Source: Undibacterium piscinae | GTDB taxonomy: Bacteria > Pseudomonadota > Gammaproteobacteria > Burkholderiales > Burkholderiaceae_D | Direction: 5' to 3' | Assembly (NCBI GenBank): GCA_003970805.2 | Contig: CP051152.1 | Coordinates: 1,984,001 to 2,048,000 of the forward strand | Length of the DNA: 64,000 bases | Shown here: piece by piece, positions 35,830-44,663 of the stretch | Layout of the letters: each line of letters starts with the position of its first letter | Numbering within the stretch: position 1 is the first letter of the stretch | The notes under the pieces: generated by a model | The model's input: the letters and a program-made list of their open reading frames with translations, nothing else | What the model was told of the DNA's origin: nothing | The model's database searches: none | Translations under genes and position numbers: made by a program

Positions 35830-37151
35830 AGACCGATATCCTGATCGTCGGCGCGGGCCCGGCCGGTTTGGCCGCCGCCGCTAGCGCCTCCAGTTGCGGT
35901 GCCCGGGTGGATGTAATTGATGACAATTTCCATTCCGGCGGCCAGATCTGGCGCGGCGGTGCCGGCAATCACAAGGATCCGCGTGCCAGCGCATTATGGC
36001 AAAGCCTCAGTGAGTGCAAGAATGTGCGCTTCCATTTTCAGACGCGCGTACTGCATGCCCGCTCCGCTGACAGCAGCAGCTTCACGCACCAATTGCTGAC
36101 CGAAAGCGCGGGAACGTCAAGCACCTTTGAATCCACGCAACTAATTTTGGCCACCGGAGCACGTGAGCTGTTACTGCCCTTCCCCGGCTGGACCTTGCCG
36201 GGAGTTACCGGTGCCGGTGGTTTGCAGGCACTTTCCAAAAACGGCTTTCCGGTACAAGGCAAGCGCATCGTCGTCGCCGGCAGCGGCCCGTTATTGCTGG
36301 CGGTAGCCACCAGCCTGATAGAGCGCGGCGCTATCGTCACGCACATCCTGGAGCAGGCCAGCCTGCCGAAACTGGGGCGTTTTGCGCTCTCGCTATGTGC
36401 CACACCAAGCAAAATATGGCAGGGCCTGCAATTGCGCAAGGGTCTAAGCAATACCTCGTATTGCAGCAACAGCTACGTTCTCGCAGCCCGCAGTGAGGGG
36501 CAAGCGCATGGACATCTCAATTCCGTACAGGTGAGCATCAATGGCACAACACAAGTGCTCGAATGTGATTACCTGGCATGCGGTTTTGGCTTATTACCGA
36601 ATAGCGAACTGGCTGCCAGCCTGGGCTGCGAATTAGACCTCAGCCAGGGATTTGCCAAGGTAAGCGTCGATCAATGGCAGGCCAGCAGCATCGCGCAAGT
36701 CTATTGCGCAGGAGAAAGTACGGGCGTCGGCGGCGTTGATCTGGCTCTGGCGGAGGGTGCGATCGCAGGCTTTGCGGCCGGCGGCAATCAGGAGCGTGCA
36801 CGCAGCTACTTTAATCAGCGGCAACGCTGGCTTCATTTTAGCCGGCGACTGGCGAGCGGTTTTGCGCTACGTGCGGAACTGCGCCAATTGGCGGATGCCG
36901 ATACCCTGGTATGTCGCTGCGAAGATGTGTCTTATGGAAAATTACAGGCGCACGACAACTGGCGTAGCGCCAAATTGCATACGCGCTGCGGCATGGGAGC
37001 ATGCCAGGGACGCATCTGCGGCGCGGCCAGCCAATTTTTGTTTAACTGGAGTAAGGATGCCGGCCGGCTGCCGTTTGCCCCCAGCCGCATTGATAGCCTA
37101 TGCAAACTGGGCGCACTTCCGGATAGCTCGGCTCCGGTGACTAAAAACTAA
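35826..37151 (+). CDS. NAD(P)/FAD-dependent oxidoreductase, large subunit of D-hydroxyproline dehydrogenase (HcnB-like)
   Basis: A 441-residue flavoprotein. The first Rossmann motif is ILIVGAGPAGLAAAASASSCGARVDVIDD; a second nucleotide site appears at RIVVAGSGPLLLAVATSLIERGA. A C-terminal BFD-like iron-sulfur domain has cysteines in LVCRCEDVSYGKL and TRCGMGACQGRICG. This combination matches the large subunits of opine/nopaline-oxidase-type and hydroxyproline dehydrogenase complexes. It ends directly against the 3' end of pilU (converging, zero gap). Confidence 0.9.
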   Translation: MKTDILIVGAGPAGLAAAASASSCGARVDVIDDNFHSGGQIWRGGAGNHKDPRASALWQSLSECKNVRFHFQTRVLHARSADSSSFTHQLLTESAGTSSTFESTQLILATGARELLLPFPGWTLPGVTGAGGLQALSKNGFPVQGKRIVVAGSGPLLLAVATSLIERGAIVTHILEQASLPKLGRFALSLCATPSKIWQGLQLRKGLSNTSYCSNSYVLAARSEGQAHGHLNSVQVSINGTTQVLECDYLACGFGLLPNSELAASLGCELDLSQGFAKVSVDQWQASSIAQVYCAGESTGVGGVDLALAEGAIAGFAAGGNQERARSYFNQRQRWLHFSRRLASGFALRAELRQLADADTLVCRCEDVSYGKLQAHDNWRSAKLHTRCGMGACQGRICGAASQFLFNWSKDAGRLPFAPSRIDSLCKLGALPDSSAPVTKN

Positions 37152-38273
37152 TCAGAAGTCTTTATGTGTCATCGCATCCATGCTGAAATTGGGCGCATCA
37201 GCGGTAGTATGCTTGACCGACAAGCGTATCTTCAGGGATAGATCGGTGACGGAATCGGCATTTTGTATCGCCTCTTGCGCCGTAATTTTTCCGGCCTGAT
37301 ATAAGGCAAACAAGGATTGGTCAAAGGTAACGATGCCCTCTTCGTTACCTTTGCTCATCGCGTCTTTGATTTCATTGAGACGGCCGCGCTGCATCAAATC
37401 GGAAATGAACGAGGTTTGCAGCAAAATTTCTACCGCGAGTACGCGTTTTTGCTTGATCGCAGGGATCAGTCTTTGCGAGATGACGCCTTTCAGGTTCATC
37501 GACAGGTCGAGCAAGATCTGTTTGTGCGCATCTTCCGGAAAGAAATTAATCAAGCGATCGATCGCCTGATTGGCGTTATTCGCATGCAAGGTAGAGATGC
37601 ACAGATGGCCGGTTTCCGCATAGGCGATGGCATGCTGCGCCGTTTCGCGGTCGCGGATTTCGCCTAGCATGATAACGTTAGGCGCTTCCCGCAAGGCATT
37701 ATGCAAAGCCTCGCCAAAGCTTAAGGTGTCGATCCCGACCTCACGCTGATCGACCATGGATTTTTCATGCTTGAACAAAAATTCTATCGGGTCTTCTATG
37801 GTCAGGATATGCCCATCGGCGTGCAGCGAGCGATGCCTGACCATCGCGGCAAGCGTGGTGCTCTTGCCTGATCCCGCAGCCCCCACCACCAGTACCAAGC
37901 CACGCTTGAGCATCGCCAGTTCCGCCACTCTGGCAGGCAAACCCAGGGCTTCAAAATCCGGAATCTGCGAATTAATCATGCGCATCACCATCGCCACTTC
38001 ACCGCGCTGGTGATAGACGTTGATACGATAGCGTCCGAGGTCTTTGCATGACCATGAAAAATTGCATTCCATGGTGGCTTCAAATTGTTTTTTTTGTGCC
38101 GCAGTCATGATGCGTTCGGCCATTTCCCTCACTTCGCCGACCGCCAATTTTGGCTCATCAAGCGCCTGCACCACACCATCGACCTTGATGCTAGGCGGCG
38201 CTCCGGTAGTGAGAAATAAGTCAGAGGCAGATCGTTCCAGCATCAGCCTCAGATAAGCATTCATGTCAGTCAT
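37152..38273 (-). CDS. pilU: Twitching motility ATPase PilU
   Basis: A 373-residue retraction ATPase of the PilT/PilU group. Walker A is VVGAAGSGKSTTLAAM; the Asp box lies around LTIEDPIEFLFKHEKSMVDQREVG; Walker B is NVIMLGEIRDRETAQHAIAYAETGHL; and the His box is ISTLHANNANQAIDRLINFFPEDAHKQI. The N-terminal MNAYLRLMLERSASDLFLTTGAPPSIKVDG and length (longer than PilT) favour PilU. AAGGAA precedes ATG 38273. It assists PilT in type IV pilus retraction; pilT is not adjacent here. Confidence 0.93.
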   Translation of the reverse strand: MTDMNAYLRLMLERSASDLFLTTGAPPSIKVDGVVQALDEPKLAVGEVREMAERIMTAAQKKQFEATMECNFSWSCKDLGRYRINVYHQRGEVAMVMRMINSQIPDFEALGLPARVAELAMLKRGLVLVVGAAGSGKSTTLAAMVRHRSLHADGHILTIEDPIEFLFKHEKSMVDQREVGIDTLSFGEALHNALREAPNVIMLGEIRDRETAQHAIAYAETGHLCISTLHANNANQAIDRLINFFPEDAHKQILLDLSMNLKGVISQRLIPAIKQKRVLAVEILLQTSFISDLMQRGRLNEIKDAMSKGNEEGIVTFDQSLFALYQAGKITAQEAIQNADSVTDLSLKIRLSVKHTTADAPNFSMDAMTHKDF

Positions 38274-38530
38274 GGCAATTCCTTAGTAGCAGATTCGGGG
38301 CACTCAAGATCACTCTAATCCAGAGACTATACGCTGCATTTGTTCCATATCAAATACTTTAGTTTTGCAGTCTTGGCAAGCCACTCAACATTCGCCAGCA
38401 ATACGCATGACAGAATTCAAAGCATATATTTTTCTGTATGCGAATCAAGTATTGACGCCAGACAATAGTGAGCCGATTATTCCATGGCAGCATTGAACAT
38501 ACTCTCTCCGTAGAAAAAGACACCCCTGCC

Positions 38531-40282
38531 ATGAATCACGCGCAAAACACCAACACCTGGAGTTACCTGCATTTAGCCAGGAATTCCACAGACCTTGAGC
38601 AATTGCTCGGTGCGCAAAAACGCCACCACCAGAAACTCGGGCAATTCCTGCTCGACGAACAACTGGTAAGCGGGGAAAATTTGCGCGCAGCCTTAAGTCT
38701 GCAGAACGTCACTCCGGACAAAAGGCTGGGCGAAATCCTGGTTGAGATCGGCGCCATCGCCAAGGAGACGCTCGAGCATTCGATCCTGGAAACGCTGGAT
38801 CTGCCGCGGGTGGCGCTTGAAGAATTTGATTTCAATAGCAAACTCATAGGACTTTTACCGGTACAACTGGCGCTCAACCTGCATGTCATACCCTTGATGT
38901 TTCATGGTGACGTGCTGGTACTTGCCGCCACCAGCTTGCCTGGCAGCCAGGCGCTGGAATTACTGCGCTTTACGGTAGAGCATGCGGTGCAATTTGTCTT
39001 GTCGACGGCAACCGAGATAGAGCAAGCCATCAGGCTTAATTATCAGGAATCGCAAACCGTACAGGAACTCGATATCCCCACCCCTGAGCTGATCGATGAA
39101 CAAAGAATCTGGCGTGACGCAGAGCAACTTGCCAAAGAAGCACCACTGGTTCAGCTGGTCAACTCGATAATCATAGACGCGATCAACCAACGCGCTTCGG
39201 ACATCCACATCCGCCCCAGCGAAAAGAATTTTGAATTACTGTATAGGGTAGACGGTAGCCTGCTGCCGATACGCCAGTTTAAGAGCAGTCTGTTACCTGC
39301 GGTGGTGAGCCGCATCAAGATCCTGTCTAGCCTGAACATTGCCGAACACAGACTGGCGCAGGATGGCCGTATCCGCATCAAGGACAAGGGCCAATCTGTG
39401 GATTTGCGGATTTCCATCATTCCGGTCCAGTATGGCGAAAGTATCGTGATCCGGATCCTGAATAAAAATCAGGGCTTGCGTTCAATTAGCGACATTGGCT
39501 TCAAGTCTAGTGACAAGGAACGCTTCCTCGATTTGATTAAGCGCAGCTACGGTATTATCCTGGTCACCGGCCCGACCGGATCAGGCAAATCAACCACGCT
39601 GTACGCCGCCCTGCAAGAGGTAGAGAAAGATAACCTCAACGTCATTACGGTGGAAGACCCGATAGAATATGAGCTGTCGCACACGCGTCAGATCCAGGTG
39701 AATCAGGCGATCAATTTTGGTTTCCCGCAAGCGCTCAGGCACATCCTCAGGCATGACCCGGATGTCATCATGATAGGCGAGATGCGCGACGCCGAGACCT
39801 GCAAGATTGCGGTAGAGAGCGCCTTAACCGGACATCTGGTGTTCAGCACCCTGCACACCAACGACGCCTCCAGCGCACTGGTACGTCTGATGGAGATCGG
39901 CATTGCCCCTTACCTGATACGCTCGGCCGTGATCGGCGTGCTGGCACAGCGCCTGGTGCGCCGCAATTGCCCTGATTGCCTGACTGAAGAAACGATTTCC
40001 GGCCTGATGCGCAAAAACCTTGGGCTCGATGAGAATGAAAAATTCTACTGTGGCAGCGGCTGCAAAAATTGCCGCCACACCGGTTTTAAAGGCCGACTGG
40101 CAATCTATGAACTACTGGTGATGGACGATGAATTACGCGGACAAATTAATGCAGGGGTAGCCAGTGACGAATACCGGAAAATCGCCTTAAAGAATGGCAT
40201 GATCAGCCTGCCGGTAAACGGTATTGAACAAGCGCGCAGCAAACAAGTGGCGATTGCCGAAGTCTACCGCGCCTGTATGTAG
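38531..40282 (+). CDS. GspE/PilB-family assembly ATPase with MshEN (c-di-GMP-binding type) domain
   Basis: A 583-residue secretion ATPase. The N-terminal region has two tandem MshEN-like motifs (KLGQFLLDEQLVSGENLRAALSLQ and RLGEILVEIGAIAKETLEHSILE, residues about 35-95). The catalytic domain shows Walker A (VTGPTGSGKSTTLYAAL), Walker B (DVIMIGEMRDAETCKIAVESALTGHL) and a zinc tetracysteine (NCPDC ... GCKNC). It is divergent from pilU. It is a second copy relative to mshE at 60676 and clearly different from it. Start ATG 38531 is preferred over GTG 38468. Its pilus or secretion system is not evident from context. Confidence 0.88.
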   Translation: MNHAQNTNTWSYLHLARNSTDLEQLLGAQKRHHQKLGQFLLDEQLVSGENLRAALSLQNVTPDKRLGEILVEIGAIAKETLEHSILETLDLPRVALEEFDFNSKLIGLLPVQLALNLHVIPLMFHGDVLVLAATSLPGSQALELLRFTVEHAVQFVLSTATEIEQAIRLNYQESQTVQELDIPTPELIDEQRIWRDAEQLAKEAPLVQLVNSIIIDAINQRASDIHIRPSEKNFELLYRVDGSLLPIRQFKSSLLPAVVSRIKILSSLNIAEHRLAQDGRIRIKDKGQSVDLRISIIPVQYGESIVIRILNKNQGLRSISDIGFKSSDKERFLDLIKRSYGIILVTGPTGSGKSTTLYAALQEVEKDNLNVITVEDPIEYELSHTRQIQVNQAINFGFPQALRHILRHDPDVIMIGEMRDAETCKIAVESALTGHLVFSTLHTNDASSALVRLMEIGIAPYLIRSAVIGVLAQRLVRRNCPDCLTEETISGLMRKNLGLDENEKFYCGSGCKNCRHTGFKGRLAIYELLVMDDELRGQINAGVASDEYRKIALKNGMISLPVNGIEQARSKQVAIAEVYRACM

Positions 40283-40298
40283 GACAAACGGCTAGCAG

Positions 40299-41072
40299 TT
40301 AGCTGACCGCTTTACTCGCCAGCATGCTACGGTATTCGCTAGGCGTGACTCCCACCGTCGCCTTGAACACGCGGGAAAACGCGCTGTGGTCCTGATAGCC
40401 GCAGGCGGCGGCGATCTCGGTAATGCTACGGGACGGATCTGCCAGCATTGCCGAGGCGGCGTCCAGACGGATTTTGATGATCATCTGACGCGGAGTCAGA
40501 GAAAATATCTTATGGAAATAACGCTCGATTTGCGCCACCGATAAGCTGGTAATCTGGGCCAGATCCGCCATGTGTATGGCATCGGCATAATTCACATGCA
40601 AGTGGCGTACCGCAGCGGCAATCCGGTGATACACGGGATGACGCTGATCCGGCATCGCCAGATCGCGCGAGATACCGGTCAAACCTATGATATTTTTTTG
40701 CGCATCAAATAAAGGAATTTTATGCGTCAGGCACCAGCCCGGATCGCGATCCGGATACAGATGCAATTCAAGTTGATCACGCAATTCCCCTTCACCGTTC
40801 AGGACAAATTGATCCTGTTCACTGTAATTGACGGCCAATGAGGATGGGAACAGTTCGGTCGCGCTACGACCAAGCAAGGACTGCTTGCTTTTCAGGCCAC
40901 AACGTTCGACCAAGGTCTGGTTCACCACCACATAGCGTCCGGCGACATCCTTGACAAAGAACACCACGTCCGGCATCGCGTCAAATAAGGGTTCGGTAAA
41001 AAACACATCCCCGATTTGGTCCGCTAGCTCGTTACGTGTCATTGGCTGTAGCCGGTCGGGAAATGTTTGCAT
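40299..41072 (-). CDS. AraC family regulator with PAS sensor domain
   Basis: A 257-residue protein with a PAS domain at residues about 28-130 (LFDAMPDVVFFVKDVAGRYVVVNQTLVERCG, then GWCLTHKIPLFDAQKNIIGLTGISRDL) and a double HTH at about 165-250 (IHMADLAQITSLSVAQIERYFHKIFSLTPRQMIIKIRLDAA and ITEIAAACGYQDHSAFSRVFKATVGVTPSEYR). PAS-AraC proteins next to hydroxyproline genes are common in Proteobacteria. It is divergent from the deaminase gene at 41285 and probably activates the pathway in response to hydroxyproline or an intermediate. Confidence 0.9.
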   Translation of the reverse strand: MQTFPDRLQPMTRNELADQIGDVFFTEPLFDAMPDVVFFVKDVAGRYVVVNQTLVERCGLKSKQSLLGRSATELFPSSLAVNYSEQDQFVLNGEGELRDQLELHLYPDRDPGWCLTHKIPLFDAQKNIIGLTGISRDLAMPDQRHPVYHRIAAAVRHLHVNYADAIHMADLAQITSLSVAQIERYFHKIFSLTPRQMIIKIRLDAASAMLADPSRSITEIAAACGYQDHSAFSRVFKATVGVTPSEYRSMLASKAVS

Positions 41073-41117
41073 GCGTTAACTGTGTAAAAAGGCCAGCTGG
41101 CGGGAATGCCGCCAAAC

Positions 41118-41141
41118 AAATAGATTAAATAAATAGATTAA
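41118..41141. promoter_or_regulatory. Direct repeat AAATAGATTAA in the AraC-PAS / deaminase divergent region
   Basis: Two copies of AAATAGATTAA at 41118-41128 and 41131-41141 (13-base period) lie in an A/T-rich 212-base gap between the regulator and the gene it likely controls. AraC proteins bind direct repeats, so it is a candidate site, though the period is shorter than usual. Confidence 0.35.
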
Positions 41142-41284
41142 TAAAACAATAATGACGATTGTACATGCATCAAGGCTCTTCTCCAAATTGCAAATAAGCA
41201 CATCCATATATTGCTAATATATTTAATCAGTATTACTATAGAGTTTTCGCGCAGCACCATCAACATATATTCAAGGAGATTAAA

Positions 41285-42196
41285 TTGAACAATCCAAAAT
41301 GGCGTGGTATTTTCCCGGCAGTAACGACTAAATTCAAAGAGAATGAAGATCTTGATCACGCTGCGATGGAACAGCACTTTGACTTCCAGATCAGCAGTGG
41401 CGTACATGGTCTGCTGACTTGCGGCTCACTCGGTGAAGCCAGCACCCTGTCGTTCGATGAAAAACTCGAAGTCACCAAAATTGCCTTAAATGTTGCCGAC
41501 AAGCGCGTACCGGTATTGGTCAATGTTTCCGAAACACGCACCGCCAATGCAACCCGTTTTGTTGAGCAAGCCGCAAAAATGGGCGTGCAAGGTTTCATGG
41601 TAATGCCATCGGTATTGTATGCTGCCGATTCACGCGAAGCCAAAGACAATCTGCGCGTCATCGCTAAAGCTGCACAGTTGCCTATCATGGTCTACAACAA
41701 TCCGGTCACTTACAAGGTTGATCTGACTCCGGAAGATTTTCAAGATCTGAGCGATTGCGAACAAATCGTCGCCATCAAGGAATCGACCGACAATATCCGC
41801 CGCATTACCGATCTGCGCAATGCCGTTGGCACACGCTATCAGTTGTTCATGGGCGTCGATGATCTGTCTTTCGAAGGTCTGGCAGTTGGTGCAGATGGCT
41901 TGCTGGCAGGTCTGGTAGTTGCGTTCCCTAAGGAAACGGTCGCCCTGTATAATTTAATGCAAGCAAAACGCTATGATGAAGCGCTCAAACTGTATCAATG
42001 GTTTATGCCTCTGATGCATTTGGACGTCTCGAATAAATTAGTACAAAACCTGAAACTGGTCGAAGCGATGGTTGGTGTAGGCAATGAATTCGTACGCCGC
42101 CCTCGTCAACCGCTGATCGGCGCCGAACGTGAACGCGTTTCAGCGATCGTTCGCAAGGCGCTTGAGACTCGCCCTGACGTTTCAGCTTACCTGTAG
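41285..42196 (+). CDS. lhpC: Pyrroline-4-hydroxy-2-carboxylate deaminase (DapA superfamily)
   Basis: A 303-residue member of the dihydrodipicolinate synthase/N-acetylneuraminate lyase family. The Schiff-base Lys is in EQIVAIKESTDNIRR; the catalytic Tyr is expected in PIMVYNNPVTYKVDL. LTCGSLGEASTLSFDEK is the substrate carboxylate loop. In this context it converts the pyrroline product of D-hydroxyproline oxidation to alpha-ketoglutarate semialdehyde. The start is a TTG at 41285, backed by AAGGAG at good spacing and a normal family N-terminus (NNPKWRGIFPAVTTKF); no ATG fits. Confidence 0.9.
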   Translation: MNNPKWRGIFPAVTTKFKENEDLDHAAMEQHFDFQISSGVHGLLTCGSLGEASTLSFDEKLEVTKIALNVADKRVPVLVNVSETRTANATRFVEQAAKMGVQGFMVMPSVLYAADSREAKDNLRVIAKAAQLPIMVYNNPVTYKVDLTPEDFQDLSDCEQIVAIKESTDNIRRITDLRNAVGTRYQLFMGVDDLSFEGLAVGADGLLAGLVVAFPKETVALYNLMQAKRYDEALKLYQWFMPLMHLDVSNKLVQNLKLVEAMVGVGNEFVRRPRQPLIGAERERVSAIVRKALETRPDVSAYL

Positions 42197-42214
42197 TCTT
42201 CATAAGGAATCACC

Positions 42215-43639
42215 GTGCCACTTCACCACCATTTGATCGCTGGCGCGAGGGTCGCTTCTGCGACCACGCGCACTAATATCAATCCATCCAATGCCGATGA
42301 CGTCATTGGAGAATTCAGTGAAGCCGACGCAGCGCAAGTTGATCTTGCGGTACGTGCGGCGAAGCAGGCTTTGCCGCAATGGAGTCGTTCCACACCGCAA
42401 CAGCGGTTTGACGTACTTGACTTCATCGGCAGCGAAATCCTGGCGCGCAAGCAAGAGCTAGGAACCCTGCTGGCGCGTGAAGAAGGCAAGGTGCTTCCTG
42501 AAGCGATAGGCGAAGTGGCACGTGCAGGTTATGTGTTTAAATTTTTTGCCGGCGAAGCCTTGCGCATAGGCGGCCAGGCAATCGCCTCGGTGCGTCCGGG
42601 CATGGAAGTCATCACCTCACGCGAGGCGGTAGGCGTAGTGGGTTTGGTGACACCATGGAATTTCCCGATTGCGATACCCGCCTGGAAAACCGCACCGGCA
42701 CTCGCTTGCGGCAATACCGTGGTACTTAAGCCGTCCGAATTGACGCCTGGCTGCGCCTCGGCGCTAGCTGATATCATCAGCCGTTCCGGTTTGCCGGCCG
42801 GCGCATTTAATCTGATACTCGGTGGCGGGGTTGCCGGCAAGGCACTGGTCGAACATCCGGATGTCGATGCCATCAGCTTTACCGGCTCCGTCACCACCGG
42901 CAAATCCATCGCCCAGCATTGCGCGTTGCACCTGAAAAAATTCCAGCTCGAAATGGGCGGGAAAAATCCTCTGGTTATTTTGGATGATGCCGATCTGCCG
43001 CTGGCAGTCGAGTGTGCCGTCAATGGTGCGTTCTACTCTACCGGCCAACGCTGCACGGCGTCCAGCCGTACCATCGTCACCGAAAAAATCTACGCTGAAT
43101 TTACTGCTGCCCTGCTTGCCAGAACCGCCCAATTGCGCGTCGGCGATGCCCTGGAAGCGAGCACCCAGATAGGTCCGGTGGTGGATCTGCGCCAACTGGA
43201 GAAAAACCTCAGCTATATCGATATCGGCCGCGAAGAAGGCGGCAAGCTGCTGATAGGCGGCCAACGTCAAGCCGGCAAAGGTTATTTCTTCACGCCAGCG
43301 GTCATTGAAAACCATGACGCTCAGGCGCGCCTGAACCAGGAAGAGATTTTTGGCCCGGTCACCACCCTGATCAAGGTCAAGGATTTTGAACAAGCCATGC
43401 AAGTGGCCAACGCCACTCCTTACGGCTTATCCGGCGGAATCTGCACCAACTCACTGAAATATGCGACGCAATTCCGCCGTGAGATGCAAGCCGGTATGGT
43501 GATGGTCAACGCACCGACTGCCGGGGTCGATTATCACGTACCGTTTGGCGGCAGCAAGGCATCCAGCTTTGGCCCGCGCGAGCAAGGCGGCATGGCGATG
43601 GAGTTTTACACCCGGGTCAAGACTCATTACCTGGCATAA
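42215..43639 (+). CDS. Alpha-ketoglutarate semialdehyde dehydrogenase (ALDH family)
   Basis: A 474-residue NAD(P)-dependent aldehyde dehydrogenase. Family motifs are VVGLVTPWNFPIAIPAWKTAPALACGNTVVLKPSE (cofactor binding), SFTGSVTTGKSIA, the general-base Glu in FQLEMGGKNPLVILDDADL and the catalytic Cys in FYSTGQRCTASSR. It follows lhpC by 18 nt, so it should oxidise alpha-ketoglutarate semialdehyde to alpha-ketoglutarate, the last step of hydroxyproline breakdown. The start is GTG 42215 with AAGGAA upstream. A clear terminator follows. Confidence 0.92.
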   Translation: MPLHHHLIAGARVASATTRTNINPSNADDVIGEFSEADAAQVDLAVRAAKQALPQWSRSTPQQRFDVLDFIGSEILARKQELGTLLAREEGKVLPEAIGEVARAGYVFKFFAGEALRIGGQAIASVRPGMEVITSREAVGVVGLVTPWNFPIAIPAWKTAPALACGNTVVLKPSELTPGCASALADIISRSGLPAGAFNLILGGGVAGKALVEHPDVDAISFTGSVTTGKSIAQHCALHLKKFQLEMGGKNPLVILDDADLPLAVECAVNGAFYSTGQRCTASSRTIVTEKIYAEFTAALLARTAQLRVGDALEASTQIGPVVDLRQLEKNLSYIDIGREEGGKLLIGGQRQAGKGYFFTPAVIENHDAQARLNQEEIFGPVTTLIKVKDFEQAMQVANATPYGLSGGICTNSLKYATQFRREMQAGMVMVNAPTAGVDYHVPFGGSKASSFGPREQGGMAMEFYTRVKTHYLA

Positions 43640-43701
43640 GCGAAGCGGGCGTCATTACGCCGTTCCCGCCAGCTAACACTCCAATAGCTAATAGTTAGTC
43701 A

Positions 43702-43734
43702 GAGGCAGGCATAGACCTGCCTCTTTTGCTTTTT
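43702..43734 (+). terminator. Rho-independent terminator after the hydroxyproline block
   Basis: The hairpin GAGGCAGG/CCTGCCTC with loop CATAGA is followed by TTTTGCTTTTT. It lies 62 bases after the aldehyde dehydrogenase stop and before the GntR gene. Confidence 0.9.
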
Positions 43735-43847
43735 GTCTCCTTATCATATTCAAATTAACAAGAATTTGAATATATCTAACGATAACGAGGTAGAATCAAG
43801 AAACACGTCTATACAGATTTTTGCAAAACCAATACCACTGATACCGA

Positions 43848-44514
43848 ATGCTTGCTCAACCGATAAAACCCGCCCCTCCCAAACTACGTGCCGCGGACAT
43901 CGCCTACGACGCTATTGAAAGCATGATCGTCACGCTGCAGCTGAAGCCTGGCACGCCTATCGTAGAATCAGAACTAGTCGAAATCACAGGTTTGGGCCGC
44001 ACCCCTTTACGCGAAGCCCTGATGCGCATGTCGTCCAATGGCCTGATCATACAGTTGCCGCGGCGCGGCCTGATCATCAGCGACATCGAGGCCGCCGAGC
44101 ACATGACCCTGATAGAAACGCGTCGCGTGATTGAGCGACTGATTGCCAGTAGCGCAGCGCGCGCGCGGAACGCCGCAGCATCGCAAGGATATCTTAAGCT
44201 GCGCCGACAAGATGATGGTTGCCGCCAAACTTGGCGATCTCGGTCAGTATATGGCGGCCGATCAGGCGCTCGACCATGTGGTCCATGAAGCCTGCCGCAA
44301 TCCTTCCGCCGTGGCAGCAGTGACGCCGCTGATTATCAAATGCCGTCGTTTCTGGTATGCGTTTCAGCATGAAGGCGACATTGAGGAAGGCGCACGCTGC
44401 CACATGTTGCTGGCCAAAGGAATTGCCAAGGGCAATGAAGAACAAGCGATTAAAGCGGCAGAAAGCCTGATGGATTATCTCGATTCATTTGCCCGCAAGG
44501 TCATCAACGGCTAA
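43848..44514 (+). pseudogene. GntR/FadR family regulator, single frameshift in the middle
   Basis: The first frame (43848 onward) gives a complete GntR winged helix (AADIAYDAIESMIVTLQLKPGTPIVESELVEITGLGRTPLREALMRMSSNGLIIQLPRRGLIISDI) and the start of an FCD domain up to IASSAARAR. The rest of the FCD domain (TPQHRKDILSCADKMMVAAKLGDLGQYMAADQALDHVVHEACRNP ... SLMDYLDSFARKVING) continues in another frame to 44514. The switch falls in an alternating GC run at about 44157-44170. Repairing one base would give a normal protein of about 220 residues. It sits after the hydroxyproline genes and would have been a second regulator of them; it may be inactivated or a sequence error. Confidence 0.8.
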
Positions 44515-44663
44515 TTCAGCCAAGCTGAAATCACGGCAAAACCAAGACTGCTAACCAAGACTGCAAACTAAGACTGAGTTAGCCAGGGAATTCGCAGCAC
44601 TGACTGCGAATTCCCTGGCGGCGTAGATCACTATGCCAGCGCCAGACTCAGCCTGTACGGCAA

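Noticed and set aside
42764..43402. 212-codon minus-strand frame inside the aldehyde dehydrogenase gene
   Set aside because: Shadow frame; the plus-strand gene has all ALDH motifs.
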